Positions 1 to 7,535 of a stretch of DNA of 43,187 nucleotides are shown piece by piece; within the stretch, counting starts at the first letter, position 1, and each line of letters begins with the position of its first letter. Origin of the DNA: CAYZPE01 sp964626625. Lineage in GTDB: Bacteria > Patescibacteriota > Minisyncoccia > Phycocordibacterales > CAYZPE01. The stretch covers positions 1-43,187 of the forward strand of contig CAZVFV010000002.1 in the NCBI GenBank assembly GCA_964626625.1, given 5' to 3'. Both the position numbers and the translations under genes were made by a program. The notes below the pieces were generated by a model. That model was not told the origin of the DNA and made no database searches. It saw only the letters and a list, made by a program, of their open reading frames with translations.

Positions 1-34
1 CTCTTGTGCCCTAGCCACGATCTGCCGGGTCGGT
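1..34. repeat. Terminal direct repeat shared with 43154-43187
   Basis: Bases 1-34 are identical to the last 34 bases of the window, which suggests a circular contig. The same 34 bases also occur at 286-319, inside a longer 55-base repeat (1-55 and 286-340). The closure therefore lies in repetitive coding sequence, and joining at 286 instead would also keep the reading frame. Confidence 0.85.
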
Positions 35-1719
35 ACTGAGGTGACAACGGCTGCTCCTGCGTGCGGATAGGTCGGCAGGGCTGGCTGGATCTGTGTTGGG
101 TCTATTTGTGGCCGTGCTGTAATGATGCCAAACGGTCCTGGATCAATCAGTGCAGCGGGAGCCTGCCTGTCGAGACGTGGCTGTGTCTGTGCCGGATCGA
201 CCTGCTGGAACGCGGTGAGCGTTTTCCCCAGGTGTAGCCCTGCTGGCTGCGGCTCGAAGATGACCGGCTGAATCTGCGAGGGATTCTCTTGTGCCCTAGC
301 CACGATCTGCCGGGTCGGTACTGAGGTGACAACGGCTGCTGCCGCATGAGGATAGCGAAACAGTTTCGCATCGGTTTGTGTCGGATCGACCGGAGGCCGA
401 CCATAGACAAACTCCATGTAATTGAGCCACGCGCCGACATGCCCATAGACCTGCACGAACCCGCGTAGCTGTCGCTCAGCAATCTGCGGGGATGCCGTGA
501 TGATGGGACGAGGAGGCGGTGAGGCTTCCACGACTCCTGCGTGCGGATAGGTCGGCAGGGCTGGCTGGATCTGTGTTGGGTCTATTTGTGGCCGTGCTGT
601 AATGATGCCAAACGGTCCTGGATCAATCAGTGCAGCGGGAGCCTGCCTGTCGAGACGTGGCTGTGTCTGTGCCGGATCGACCTGCTGGAACGCGGTGAGC
701 GTTTTCCCCAGGTGTAGCCCTGCTGGCTGCGGCTCGAAGATCGTTGGTTGTCTCTGTGATGGATCGTCTTGCGATTTGACCACGATGGTACGGCCAAGGT
801 GGAGTGCCGCTGGCTGCGGCTTGAATATGACCGGCTGAATCTGGAATGGGTCAACCTGTGGAGCGGCTGAGATACGTTGCGATGGAACCGAGTCCGGTGG
901 AATCAGCGCGGCGGCTTGTCCCCAGGTGCTCCCTGACGACTGACCGGCCTGCCTCGTGTTGCTAGTGCCATACCCGTACTGTGCCGCCTGGGCTACTGGT
1001 TGCCGAGGAGGCGGTGAGGCTTCCACGACTCCTGCGTGCGGATAGGTCGGCAGGTCTGGCTGGATCTGTGTTGGGTCTATTTGTGGCCGTGCTGTAATGA
1101 TGCCAAACGGTCCTGGATCAATCAGTGCAGCGGGAGCCTGCCTGTCGAGACGTGGCTGTGTCTGTGCCGGATCGACCTGCTGGAACGCGGTGAGCGTTTT
1201 CCCCAGGTGTAGCCCTGCTGGCTGCGGCTCGAAGATCGTTGGTTGTCTCTGTGATGGATCGTCTTGCGATTTGACCACGATGGTACGGCCAAGGTGGAGT
1301 GCCGCTGGCTGCGGCTTGAATATGACCGGCTGAATCTGGAATGGGTCAACCTGTGGAGCGGCTGAGATACGTTGCGATGGAACCGAGTCCGGTGGAATCA
1401 GCGCGGCGGCTTGTCCCCAGGTGCTCCCTGACGACTGACCGGCCTGCCTCGTGTTGCTAGTGCCATACCCGTACTGTGCCGCCTGGGCTACTGGTTGCGC
1501 GGGCGCAAACAGCGCAACCGACCCCCACAGGAGCGCAGCCCCTGCATAGGCGATCAACCCCGCAATACTCGGTGCATGCCCATTTGCAGAGATGAAACTC
1601 TCCGGAGGCTCGGATGGGAGCGCCGTGGGACCGGGGTTTACAGGCGGGTAGAACACCCGCATCTGTCGCCCTGGTCGCCCTGGTCGCCCTGATCGCCCTG
1701 GTGAGAATTTCTCAGGCAT
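1..1719 (-). CDS. Pro/Gln-rich repeat protein with collagen-like N-terminus and one TM segment (N-terminal part; continues at 43153)
   Basis: The frame opens with ATG at 1719, two bases after the stop of the upstream gene. It has no clear ribosome-binding site, so translation is probably coupled. It stays open to base 1 and continues in phase at the other contig end (stop at 42659), giving about 737 residues if the 34-base overlap is real. Residues 8-22 are five collagen-like G-R-x triplets. Residues about 54-76 form a hydrophobic, membrane-spanning or signal-anchor segment, followed by Ala/Gln-rich sequence. The rest is built from repeats carrying DPxQxQP, PQPAGLHLGKTL and YPHA motifs, including an almost perfect 165-residue duplication. 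It lies between beta-structured virion-like proteins and the tape measure gene, so a tail or surface role is possible, but I recognise no family. The repeats make the true copy number uncertain. Confidence 0.75.
   Translation of the reverse strand, partial: MPEKFSPGRSGRPGRPGRQMRVFYPPVNPGPTALPSEPPESFISANGHAPSIAGLIAYAGAALLWGSVALFAPAQPVAQAAQYGYGTSNTRQAGQSSGSTWGQAAALIPPDSVPSQRISAAPQVDPFQIQPVIFKPQPAALHLGRTIVVKSQDDPSQRQPTIFEPQPAGLHLGKTLTAFQQVDPAQTQPRLDRQAPAALIDPGPFGIITARPQIDPTQIQPDLPTYPHAGVVEASPPPRQPVAQAAQYGYGTSNTRQAGQSSGSTWGQAAALIPPDSVPSQRISAAPQVDPFQIQPVIFKPQPAALHLGRTIVVKSQDDPSQRQPTIFEPQPAGLHLGKTLTAFQQVDPAQTQPRLDRQAPAALIDPGPFGIITARPQIDPTQIQPALPTYPHAGVVEASPPPRPIITASPQIAERQLRGFVQVYGHVGAWLNYMEFVYGRPPVDPTQTDAKLFRYPHAAAAVVTSVPTRQIVARAQENPSQIQPVIFEPQPAGLHLGKTLTAFQQVDPAQTQPRLDRQAPAALIDPGPFGIITARPQIDPTQIQPALPTYPHAGAAVVTSVPTRQIVARAQE
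509..1498. repeat. Two tandem 495-bp direct repeats (509-1003 and 1004-1498)
   Basis: The two copies are offset by exactly 495 bp (165 codons) and I saw only one base difference (G/T in the ggcagg[g/t]ctgg segment). A third, partial copy (54-261) matches 534-741. All copies are in the same reading frame of the Pro/Gln-rich protein, so the repeat encodes a duplicated protein segment. Near identity implies a recent duplication or active gene conversion. Confidence 0.9.
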
Positions 1720-1721
1720 GA

Positions 1722-2330
1722 TTAGTTACAGTCAATGACTTCGTATTCCCACAATTGAAACCCGTTCCCGGCGTTGGAACTCGAGAACCCAACAAAGAAA
1801 TCTATCGCGTTGGAAACAGAAGAGTTAAACCCGGTACCGAGTGCTGGGGCTGCGTTGCCATTGTTAATAATAGTCGGTAGGCCCCCAGTGGTAATGTCTG
1901 CTGCTGCCGCGCCAGAGTTCTGAAGCATGAGGCCCGTAAATCTCCCCATGCCACGAAACTTAGCCAACGTACCGTTCCCGCTCGTGTCGAGAGTTATTCC
2001 AATTTCTCCCCACATAGGTGCGAGCGTGTGCGCCGTGGTCGTCAGAATGATTGCACCTGAGTCATAGACCGCCACACCACCTAGCACAACCTGGATATTC
2101 ATGGTCCCTGGGGTGGTGACGATGTTCGACACGCCGGCTTGAAACACCACCCTGAACTTATGCCCGTCGTAGTACATGGGTGGTGCGACGAGTGGTAACT
2201 GATCTGAGACACCCACCACTGAAGTCGCGCTTGTCAGCATCGACTTGGCTGTGGTGTAGGTGTTGTACAACGTCCCCTGCTTTTTAATGCAGGCAATCGT
2301 TTGTATGTACCCGGCTGGTCCAAATGCCAT
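1722..2330 (-). CDS. Beta-rich virion-like protein, 202 aa
   Basis: The protein is rich in Thr, Ser, Gly and Ala, with alternating hydrophobic residues typical of phage coat, decoration or fibre proteins. The centre (GGVAVYDSGAIILTTT, GITLDTSGNGT) and the C-terminus (GFQLWEYEVIDC) suggest a jelly-roll or beta-sandwich. It has no signal peptide and no catalytic motif that I recognise. It lies two bases from the Pro/Gln-rich repeat gene and follows a 60-bp spacer containing a strong hairpin. I infer a virion surface or tail-associated role from composition and location only. Confidence 0.6.
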   Translation of the reverse strand: MAFGPAGYIQTIACIKKQGTLYNTYTTAKSMLTSATSVVGVSDQLPLVAPPMYYDGHKFRVVFQAGVSNIVTTPGTMNIQVVLGGVAVYDSGAIILTTTAHTLAPMWGEIGITLDTSGNGTLAKFRGMGRFTGLMLQNSGAAAADITTGGLPTIINNGNAAPALGTGFNSSVSNAIDFFVGFSSSNAGNGFQLWEYEVIDCN

Positions 2331-2350
2331 CGTAATAACCCCTCTCTATA

Positions 2351-2381
2351 GTGGGGCATCCTGATACGCAGGACACCCCAC
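2351..2381 (-). promoter_or_regulatory. 31-nt intergenic stem-loop
   Basis: Arms GTGGGG..TCCTG and CAGGA..CCCCAC pair over 13 positions around a 5-nt loop. The central dinucleotide is CA opposite CA on the plus strand (mismatches) but UG opposite UG in RNA from the minus strand (two wobble pairs), so the fold favours the transcribed strand. No U-tract follows, so it is more likely an RNA-processing, stability or attenuation element than an intrinsic terminator. It fills the spacer upstream of the gene that starts at 2330. Confidence 0.5.
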
Positions 2382-2390
2382 CTAGTCTGA

Positions 2391-2861
2391 TTATTCCTCG
2401 AACGTCACGCTATAGCTCGACAGCGAGGCGTCTGCCCCCGCAATGTTGCCACACGCGATCTGATTGAACAGCGTTCCTAACGCCCCTCCCGCGACCATCC
2501 ACTCTCCTCCAATGGGGAGAATGATGACGCCTCCACCGCCCAGCACGTTCCAATCCTGCGTCCAGAGTCCAGCAGGATCAGCCGCCAGGGCCGCTTGCGT
2601 CGCATAGGTATTCACAGAGCACAACGCCACCGCGTTAGGATTGGACGATTGCAGCGCCAAGGCGGTTGGTGTGACCGCCGTGTTGTTCACTCGACCCCAA
2701 CGTGTCCGGTAGCCGGTAGATGTGGTGCCTCGTCCGCCCCAGCCGAACATTTTCACTTTGGCCGTAATGCCAACGGTGAGCGCCGTCAACGCCCAGTTGT
2801 CGGCCTGTGTGGCATGGGCCACCGGGGTGAACGCGCCTCGATTTGCGGTAAACTGTGCCAT
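2391..2861 (-). CDS. Hypothetical virion-like protein, 156 aa
   Basis: A GGAGAG ribosome-binding site precedes the ATG. The sequence is small-residue-rich and beta-like, with a Gly-rich stretch (FGWGGRGTTSTGYRTRWGRV) and a hydrophobic GGGGVIILPIGGEW segment near the C-terminus. It has no transmembrane helix or enzyme signature. Its neighbours are a Cys-rich small protein upstream and another beta-rich protein downstream. I do not recognise the family. The composition resembles phage structural proteins. Confidence 0.6.
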   Translation of the reverse strand: MAQFTANRGAFTPVAHATQADNWALTALTVGITAKVKMFGWGGRGTTSTGYRTRWGRVNNTAVTPTALALQSSNPNAVALCSVNTYATQAALAADPAGLWTQDWNVLGGGGVIILPIGGEWMVAGGALGTLFNQIACGNIAGADASLSSYSVTFEE

Positions 2862-2864
2862 AAA

Positions 2865-3218
2865 TTATCTCTCCTTCCCCGGCAAGATAAGCGCCCGCGA
2901 GGGAGCCGGTTGTTCCCGTACCGCAGGCTGTGTGTAGGGCCTAGGTAGTTTTGCCACCATGTCACTGTATTGCTCGACCTGCTTCATGAATGGCTCACAC
3001 CCAAACACCAACATACGATCAGCACAAAAGTCACAAATGGGAGCCATGCACCGGCTGCACCATCCGCCCTCCTCTTTCCACGCCTGCAAGAGCACGATCT
3101 TTTGGCAGTGCGTACAGGTCCGGACATCGGCTTGCTGTTGCTTGCCGCCGCTTGGCCGGTCATCGTTGTTGTAATAGCCTGCCCCTGATGCGTGCGGAGT
3201 CCCGATAACAAAACTCAT
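2865..3218 (-). CDS. Cys-rich zinc-binding-like protein, 117 aa
   Basis: The start overlaps the stop of the upstream gene (ATGA), indicating coupling. Residues about 33-70 contain CTHC, CSRC and CDFC pairs plus further Cys and His residues, the pattern of one or two treble-clef or RING-like zinc sites (CxxC-x14-CxxC-x4-CxxC). The N-terminus is Gly/Ser-rich and the C-terminus Pro-rich. A zinc protein among secreted and virion-like genes is unusual. It could be a chaperone for its neighbours or a host-directed protein. Function unknown. Confidence 0.6.
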   Translation of the reverse strand: MSFVIGTPHASGAGYYNNDDRPSGGKQQQADVRTCTHCQKIVLLQAWKEEGGWCSRCMAPICDFCADRMLVFGCEPFMKQVEQYSDMVAKLPRPYTQPAVREQPAPSRALILPGKER

Positions 3219-3910
3219 GGATTCACCAAGAGCATACGGCCCATAGAGAAAGATGCTTCTCCCCCTGCCGCCTCGCTGAACGTGTCAAGCGAACACAGCG
3301 CCGCAACGGGCGTCGTCGTCACGGTGGTCGTGGTGTTGTAGGTGCCCGTTGCCGTCACGATCCGGTACATCGTGGCCAAGGGAAAGAAGTTACTGCCGTC
3401 CGTTTCCCCGTTGATCAGCGTGAAACTGTTGCCGACCGTATGCGTGTACGTTCCGCCGCTGCCCTCGCACGTAAACCCTCCAAGCAGGAACTCATCGGCT
3501 ATCGTGGTCGTTTCTGGTCCAGAGTCATAGGCCGAGGCGGCATCGTTGACCACGCCTTCCTGGTCCAGCGTCACCCCTGCGCCGTTCGTGGTTTTGATTT
3601 CCACCACCGCGATCCCGCACGTCCCAGCGACATCGCAGGTCAACGTAAAGGTATGCCCAGATCCACCGACAGCGTTGGCACAGCGGTAGCGCCGCATGGC
3701 CACGACGCCTCCGCTGTCTGTCAGCTCTGACCCAACCTGTGTCCAGGTGTTGCTCTTGCTGTCTGTGACTGAGGTAAATGTTTGGGTGGGCTTTTCAAGA
3801 TTGACGATGACGACCAGGCCAGAACCAGCCGCTTGCGTCGTGATGGATCCAGTCGTGGCGGTGGATCCGATAGTCGATGCGATCGCCGACACGCCAAGGG
3901 TGAGCGCCAT
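3215..3910 (-). CDS. Thr/Gly-rich beta-sandwich virion-like protein, 231 aa
   Basis: I place the start at the ATG at 3910 (MALTLGVSAIAS), one base after the TAA of the beta-helix gene, rather than at the longer upstream in-frame start, which would overlap that gene. The body is Thr, Ser and Gly-rich with regular alternating hydrophobics (VVIVNLEKPTQTFTSVTDS, FTLTCDVAGTCGIAVVEIK), resembling an immunoglobulin-like or jelly-roll fibre domain. Several Cys residues could form disulfides. No signal peptide is evident. Function is inferred only from composition and position among virion-like genes. Confidence 0.6.
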   Translation of the reverse strand: MALTLGVSAIASTIGSTATTGSITTQAAGSGLVVIVNLEKPTQTFTSVTDSKSNTWTQVGSELTDSGGVVAMRRYRCANAVGGSGHTFTLTCDVAGTCGIAVVEIKTTNGAGVTLDQEGVVNDAASAYDSGPETTTIADEFLLGGFTCEGSGGTYTHTVGNSFTLINGETDGSNFFPLATMYRIVTATGTYNTTTTVTTTPVAALCSLDTFSEAAGGEASFSMGRMLLVNP

Positions 3911-3911
3911 G

Positions 3912-5963
3912 TTACGTGCGATCCTTTCGTAGGACAGCCAAGAGCACCTTTGCGGCCGTATCGCGCGATTTCTGAATGACGTGTTGCGAGTTTGGCGCGT
4001 GTTGCCAGGCCAATTGACCGACTGAGGCACAGAGCAACACCCCACCCATGAGCGCGCGCCTGAAATGCCAGCTAATGCCCATCACCGGTAACAACACCTC
4101 CATCCAGACAAACCATTGTCCACCCACAGCGGGGAACGACGAGACGGGAGCCACGACCGTTGCCACTAACGCGTGCGGGTAGTTCATCGGCGTATAAAAC
4201 AGGGTCCACGTATTGGTCGAGGTGCATTTGTACAACCGCCCATCTGCGCCAGGATTCAGGCTGTCCCACGAGCCCTCATCTGTTTTCCAATAGCCCGCCC
4301 CTACCGTGCAGGTGCCTGGGAGACTGGTGCCGAGATCGACATTGTAGAAATGGGTATTTTCGATCACGGTGGCTGAACCAAATGAGGTCGCTGGGCTATA
4401 GACCCCGTTATCGAGATTATTTTTGATGACGTAGATCGGCTCCAGCGTGATTGCCGGTGGGTTCGGTTTGTTCGTCCAGGTCAGCGGGCTGGCCGTGAGG
4501 TCCGGGTAGGCGTCACCTGAGATCAGATCGGTCTGCCCTGTGCCTGGTTGTGCGTAGCACAAGCTGCCGTCGTTGTTGTCATTGCGATCGAATGCGGACT
4601 TTGCCGTAATAGTACCTGTTGCGGGAGTAGCTGGTGTGCCGGTGACCGGGAACGTCACGAGGTTATCGGCAGGCGGTCCACCCAATGCGCTGGAACCTGA
4701 TGCCACTTGGATGCCGTTATACTCCGCCTGCCCAGCTCCCGCGATGATGAGATACGAGGTGCTGTTGTCGCATTTGTGCCCCGGAATCGTCGCGGTCGCC
4801 GTCGTCCCTACTCGTGTGATGGCACTCACGCTGTAGATCCCACAGCCGCATGCAGGATCGAAGCCTCGGTTGTCGAGCTTCTCCCGATAGTGGCTCATGT
4901 CGTAGACCTGATCGAATGCGCCAGTACCGGTGTTGCCGAAGATGATGGCCGTGCCGCCGCGTGAATGTGTGAGTGTCGGGGTGTTCGGGTCTGTCCAGGT
5001 AAAGGTGTTGTTGTACACCTCCCACTGCCGCACGCCATAATCGTTTCCGCCGGTCTCAAAGCCGTGGTTCGCCATGACCACATTCTCGAATCGGTTTTTT
5101 CGGTAGACGTTGCGAGCGCCGGTATGGTCGTCAGTGATCCATATGTAGGTGCCTCCACCGCGCGAAAACGTATTATCCTCGAACACCAACACTTCACCGC
5201 CAAAATTACTGGCATTAGAAAACGACCCCTCACCCAACCCGTTCGACCAATCTGTCGACGTGTACACTCCAGCCCATTTGCCATGGTGAGAGATCGCACC
5301 GAAATCGTTGTTGTTGGGGATGATGTTATGATCCACCACCCCGCGCACGTATTCGTGAAATCGTAATTTCAAGCAGGAGTCTGTGCCGAACTTGACATGA
5401 TCCACACGCACGAGGCCGCTCGTGCCCCTGATGTGGAATTGCCCGCGCTCATCGCCACTTCCACAGGCTCCAGTCGTGGCCACCGTCAGATGCGCCAGTC
5501 TATGGAGATACCCGCCGGTGCTCGTCGTCGTGACGAGGAAGAGATTGTTGCCGGACGTATTGGTGATCGTCGTAGGGCATGAGGTCGGCACGCCGTTCCC
5601 ATCGAGCGTGCACTCGTTCTGCCCTCTGATGGTCAAGGGCTTATCGGTGACGACTAACCCCGTGGCCCAACTGCAACTGCCGTTTGGAATCAGGACGGTG
5701 TCGTTGATCGAGGCCGTCGTGTTGACCGCCGTGTTGACATCTGCATAACTGCATGACGCCGCGGTGATCGTCGCCGCGTCCACCGGAGATCCGTAGAAGG
5801 CCAGCGCGAGCGTCGGCGCGAGAAGCAGACACACCGTCATCTTTCGACCTGTTCGCTTCGATGCACGCCACAGCCGCCACTCGTTGAGCAGCAGGTTGAA
5901 TCCACCTAACAGTGCGACGACTGAGGCGATCACCGCGAGGATCATGGCGAGTCGTGGCATCAT
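3912..5963 (-). CDS. Secreted/membrane-anchored right-handed beta-helix protein (pectate-lyase-like)
   Basis: The protein has 683 residues from the first ATG. Residues about 6-27 are a hydrophobic helix, and an internal ATG (residue 42, base 5840) begins a second signal-like segment (LLLAPTLALAFYGSPVDA). Residues about 85-400 show the repeating short-strand, Asn-rich pattern of parallel beta-helix proteins (FEDNTFSRGGGTYIW, VYNNTFTW). This fold is used by tailspike depolymerases and pectate lyases. Paired Cys residues suggest disulfides in an oxidising compartment. The last 90 residues hold two hydrophobic stretches (WFVWMEVLLPVMGISW and MGGVLLCASVGQLAW) and a basic tail. No catalytic triad can be assigned. 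It could be a capsule- or EPS-active protein displayed on the host envelope rather than in the virion. Confidence 0.7.
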   Translation of the reverse strand: MMPRLAMILAVIASVVALLGGFNLLLNEWRLWRASKRTGRKMTVCLLLAPTLALAFYGSPVDAATITAASCSYADVNTAVNTTASINDTVLIPNGSCSWATGLVVTDKPLTIRGQNECTLDGNGVPTSCPTTITNTSGNNLFLVTTTSTGGYLHRLAHLTVATTGACGSGDERGQFHIRGTSGLVRVDHVKFGTDSCLKLRFHEYVRGVVDHNIIPNNNDFGAISHHGKWAGVYTSTDWSNGLGEGSFSNASNFGGEVLVFEDNTFSRGGGTYIWITDDHTGARNVYRKNRFENVVMANHGFETGGNDYGVRQWEVYNNTFTWTDPNTPTLTHSRGGTAIIFGNTGTGAFDQVYDMSHYREKLDNRGFDPACGCGIYSVSAITRVGTTATATIPGHKCDNSTSYLIIAGAGQAEYNGIQVASGSSALGGPPADNLVTFPVTGTPATPATGTITAKSAFDRNDNNDGSLCYAQPGTGQTDLISGDAYPDLTASPLTWTNKPNPPAITLEPIYVIKNNLDNGVYSPATSFGSATVIENTHFYNVDLGTSLPGTCTVGAGYWKTDEGSWDSLNPGADGRLYKCTSTNTWTLFYTPMNYPHALVATVVAPVSSFPAVGGQWFVWMEVLLPVMGISWHFRRALMGGVLLCASVGQLAWQHAPNSQHVIQKSRDTAAKVLLAVLRKDRT

Positions 5964-6018
5964 CGCTCTCTCAACCTCTCAACAATCGATTGCAGGCACA
6001 GCATCAACTCCCGATGGC

Positions 6019-6369
6019 TCACTGAAGCGTCGGGGTCGCAGGAATCGACGGTGCCAGTTTGTCGAAAGGGACGGACACAGTTAGCCCCGATTTATTCTTC
6101 GCGGCGTCCCGAGCCAGGAGAGCGAGCGCGCCCTCCTTCACGCCCACGTCGATCGGGAACGTATGTTTCACGCCGGATCCGACGTGGGGTACCGTCCCCT
6201 TGAGCATGGCCGGATCAGACTTCACCCCACAGCCTGCCCCCTCGCACCCGTAGATTTCATAGGCCTCGACATCCGGTTCTGGGTTGCCGACCCACGACGC
6301 CGTCTCCGCGTGCGCGGGAGACGCCATCGCTATCAGGCCTGCCAGCAACGTCCACATCCACGCATGCAT
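6019..6369 (-). CDS. Small secreted FN3-like protein, 116 aa
   Basis: AGGAGG lies upstream of two adjacent ATGs (6372 and 6369). The product begins with a classical signal peptide (MHAWMWTLLAGLIAMASPAHA, cleavage after AHA). The mature part starts ASWVGNPEPDVEAYEIYG, the entry strand of a fibronectin type III domain, and closes with a Pro-rich tail. It resembles the N-terminus of the secreted fibre protein at 33825-35123 (SVAWIANTEPDLAGYRLYD), so the two are probably paralogous modules. It lies directly upstream of the beta-helix gene. Role unknown; carbohydrate or surface binding is a guess. Confidence 0.65.
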   Translation of the reverse strand: MHAWMWTLLAGLIAMASPAHAETASWVGNPEPDVEAYEIYGCEGAGCGVKSDPAMLKGTVPHVGSGVKHTFPIDVGVKEGALALLARDAAKNKSGLTVSVPFDKLAPSIPATPTLQ

Positions 6370-6398
6370 CATAGTGCCTCCTAGTGGTCCAAACATCC

Positions 6399-6812
6399 TT
6401 ACGCCACTCGATACAGATTGCGCACCGGGAAATCGATTTCGTACTTCAACGCTTTGGTCGAGCTGTACCCCACTTCGATCAGGCACCGATGCCACTCCAG
6501 ATCGTTGGTGGTATCGAGAATGGCGTTGTCGGCTGGGTCCAGCGTCAGCGTGAGCAGGCCCGAGGTGGCGTGGATGGTCCCGCGCCCCGTGTTCTTGATG
6601 TTCACATCGTCGGCACTGTTGATGATCGGCTGCGCTGGTTCGTCTCGCGCGTAGAGGGTGAGCGTGGCCGTGGAGATCGCCGACAAGGGCACCGGCGCGC
6701 CCAGCTCATCGACCAGCGTCATCGTGACGCGGTGCGTGCTCAGCTCCGGGACGATGATCTGTCGGCCGCTCGCGTCCTTCAGGATCGTTCTATTTTCCGC
6801 CATGGCAATCAT
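6399..6812 (-). CDS. BppU-N-like Ig domain tail protein, 137 aa
   Basis: AAGGA five bases before the ATG at 6812 supports this start over the in-frame ATG at 6803. The sequence contains STATLTLYARDE, a central DDVNIKNTGRGTI and a terminal LKYEIDFPVRN, a layout like the N-terminal immunoglobulin-type domain of BppU-family baseplate/receptor-binding proteins. It directly follows the tail assembly chaperone frameshift ORF. I infer a tail or adhesion-apparatus component. Sequence similarity at this level is only suggestive. Confidence 0.55.
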   Translation of the reverse strand: MIAMAENRTILKDASGRQIIVPELSTHRVTMTLVDELGAPVPLSAISTATLTLYARDEPAQPIINSADDVNIKNTGRGTIHATSGLLTLTLDPADNAILDTTNDLEWHRCLIEVGYSSTKALKYEIDFPVRNLYRVA

Positions 6813-6821
6813 GCGAGTCCT

Positions 6822-7522
6822 TCAGTTTGGGCACGTCCTGCAAGCGCTTGGCAGCCCATCCCCGAACATCACCGTGCATTCCTGGATGCAACTCCCGCCG
6901 CAAAACTCCCCGACGCCCTGCGTCTTCTTTCGGTCCTCTGTGGCCTTCGCCTCTTTCGAGAGCCAGGGCAGGCTGACCCCGCAGAAGCTCAGGACGGCGC
7001 GCTCAAAGGCACGGCGCTCCCATCCACGCTGGAGCGCGAGTCGATGTTCACGAAGTCGAACATGGGTCCAGATCCATTCGGCGCGCTGGAGGTCTCCGTC
7101 TGCGAGGGTGACCACGGCGTCGTCGATCCAGTCGTCATCCGGTTGCTCATCGGACCGGCCAGACCTTGGAACATCTTCCACTGCTGGCCTGAGGTAAAAA
7201 AATCAGCAATCACCGGCCCCAGCTCGGACACAGACACGCTTTCATCAAGCCACGATTCGAGCTGCTCCACCCCGGCGATGCCGGCGCGCGCTTTCTGTAC
7301 TTGCGTCTGCCCGTCTGGAATCAAAAGGATCGCGGCGATGCGCGTGATCTGCTCCGCCATCAGTCCGAAGATGTCATCAGCCGAGAGGTTGTCGCCCTTG
7401 ATGAACATCTGCCGCATGATTGGCCACAGCCATTTCTCCTGGCGCGCCACCACCGGCAATGCCGTAAACGTGCGCCCGCCGATCTGGTAGGTCTGGTGCG
7501 TGCTGTTCGCCTGTTCGTCCAC
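6822..7522 (-). CDS. Tail assembly chaperone, -1 frameshift product (G-T like)
   Basis: This is the predicted fusion of the G-like frame with the overlapping T-like frame. Ribosomes reading the G frame reach T TTT TTT (7196-7202) and slip back one base. They then read YLRPAVEDVPRSG onward to the stop at 6822, giving about 233 residues. The extension is rich in Asp and Trp, then basic. Long-tailed phages use a small fraction of this fusion to recruit the tape measure and tail tube proteins. Here, exceptionally, the tape measure gene does not follow directly. No ribosome-binding site suits an independent start of the T frame. Confidence 0.8.
6989..7522 (-). CDS. Tail assembly chaperone, unshifted product (G-like), 177 aa
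   Basis: A GTG start at 7522 with AAGGGAG eight bases upstream follows the major tail protein stop by 13 bases, excluding the much longer upstream reading of this frame. The protein has the mixed helical composition expected of gpG-type chaperones (YQIGGRTFTALPVVARQEKW near the N-terminus, EQLESWLDESVSVSELGPVIADFF before the slip site). It lies immediately after the tail tube gene as in lambda. It would coat the tape measure protein during tail assembly. Confidence 0.75.
   Translation of the reverse strand: MDEQANSTHQTYQIGGRTFTALPVVARQEKWLWPIMRQMFIKGDNLSADDIFGLMAEQITRIAAILLIPDGQTQVQKARAGIAGVEQLESWLDESVSVSELGPVIADFFTSGQQWKMFQGLAGPMSNRMTTGSTTPWSPSQTETSSAPNGSGPMFDFVNIDSRSSVDGSAVPLSAPS
7196..7202 (-). 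promoter_or_regulatory. Programmed -1 frameshift slippery heptamer T TTT TTT
   Basis: The minus strand reads GAT TTT TTT ACC in the G frame, so the heptamer is exactly in the X XXY YYZ register. Slipping one base back enters the downstream open frame that ends at 6822, at the place and in the direction known for G/GT pairs of lambda-like phages. Confidence 0.85.
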
Positions 7523-7535
7523 GTGCTGCACTCCC

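Noticed and set aside
602..1333. Two identical plus-strand 78-aa frames and matching minus-strand 75-aa frames
   Set aside because: They are out-of-phase shadows of the repeat protein. The correct frame is open from 1719 through the contig end, while these have no ribosome-binding site and exist twice only because of the DNA repeat.
6384..7490. Long plus-strand open frame of 368 codons
   Set aside because: It is antisense to three supported minus-strand genes, shows no domain and has biased composition typical of a GC-rich shadow.
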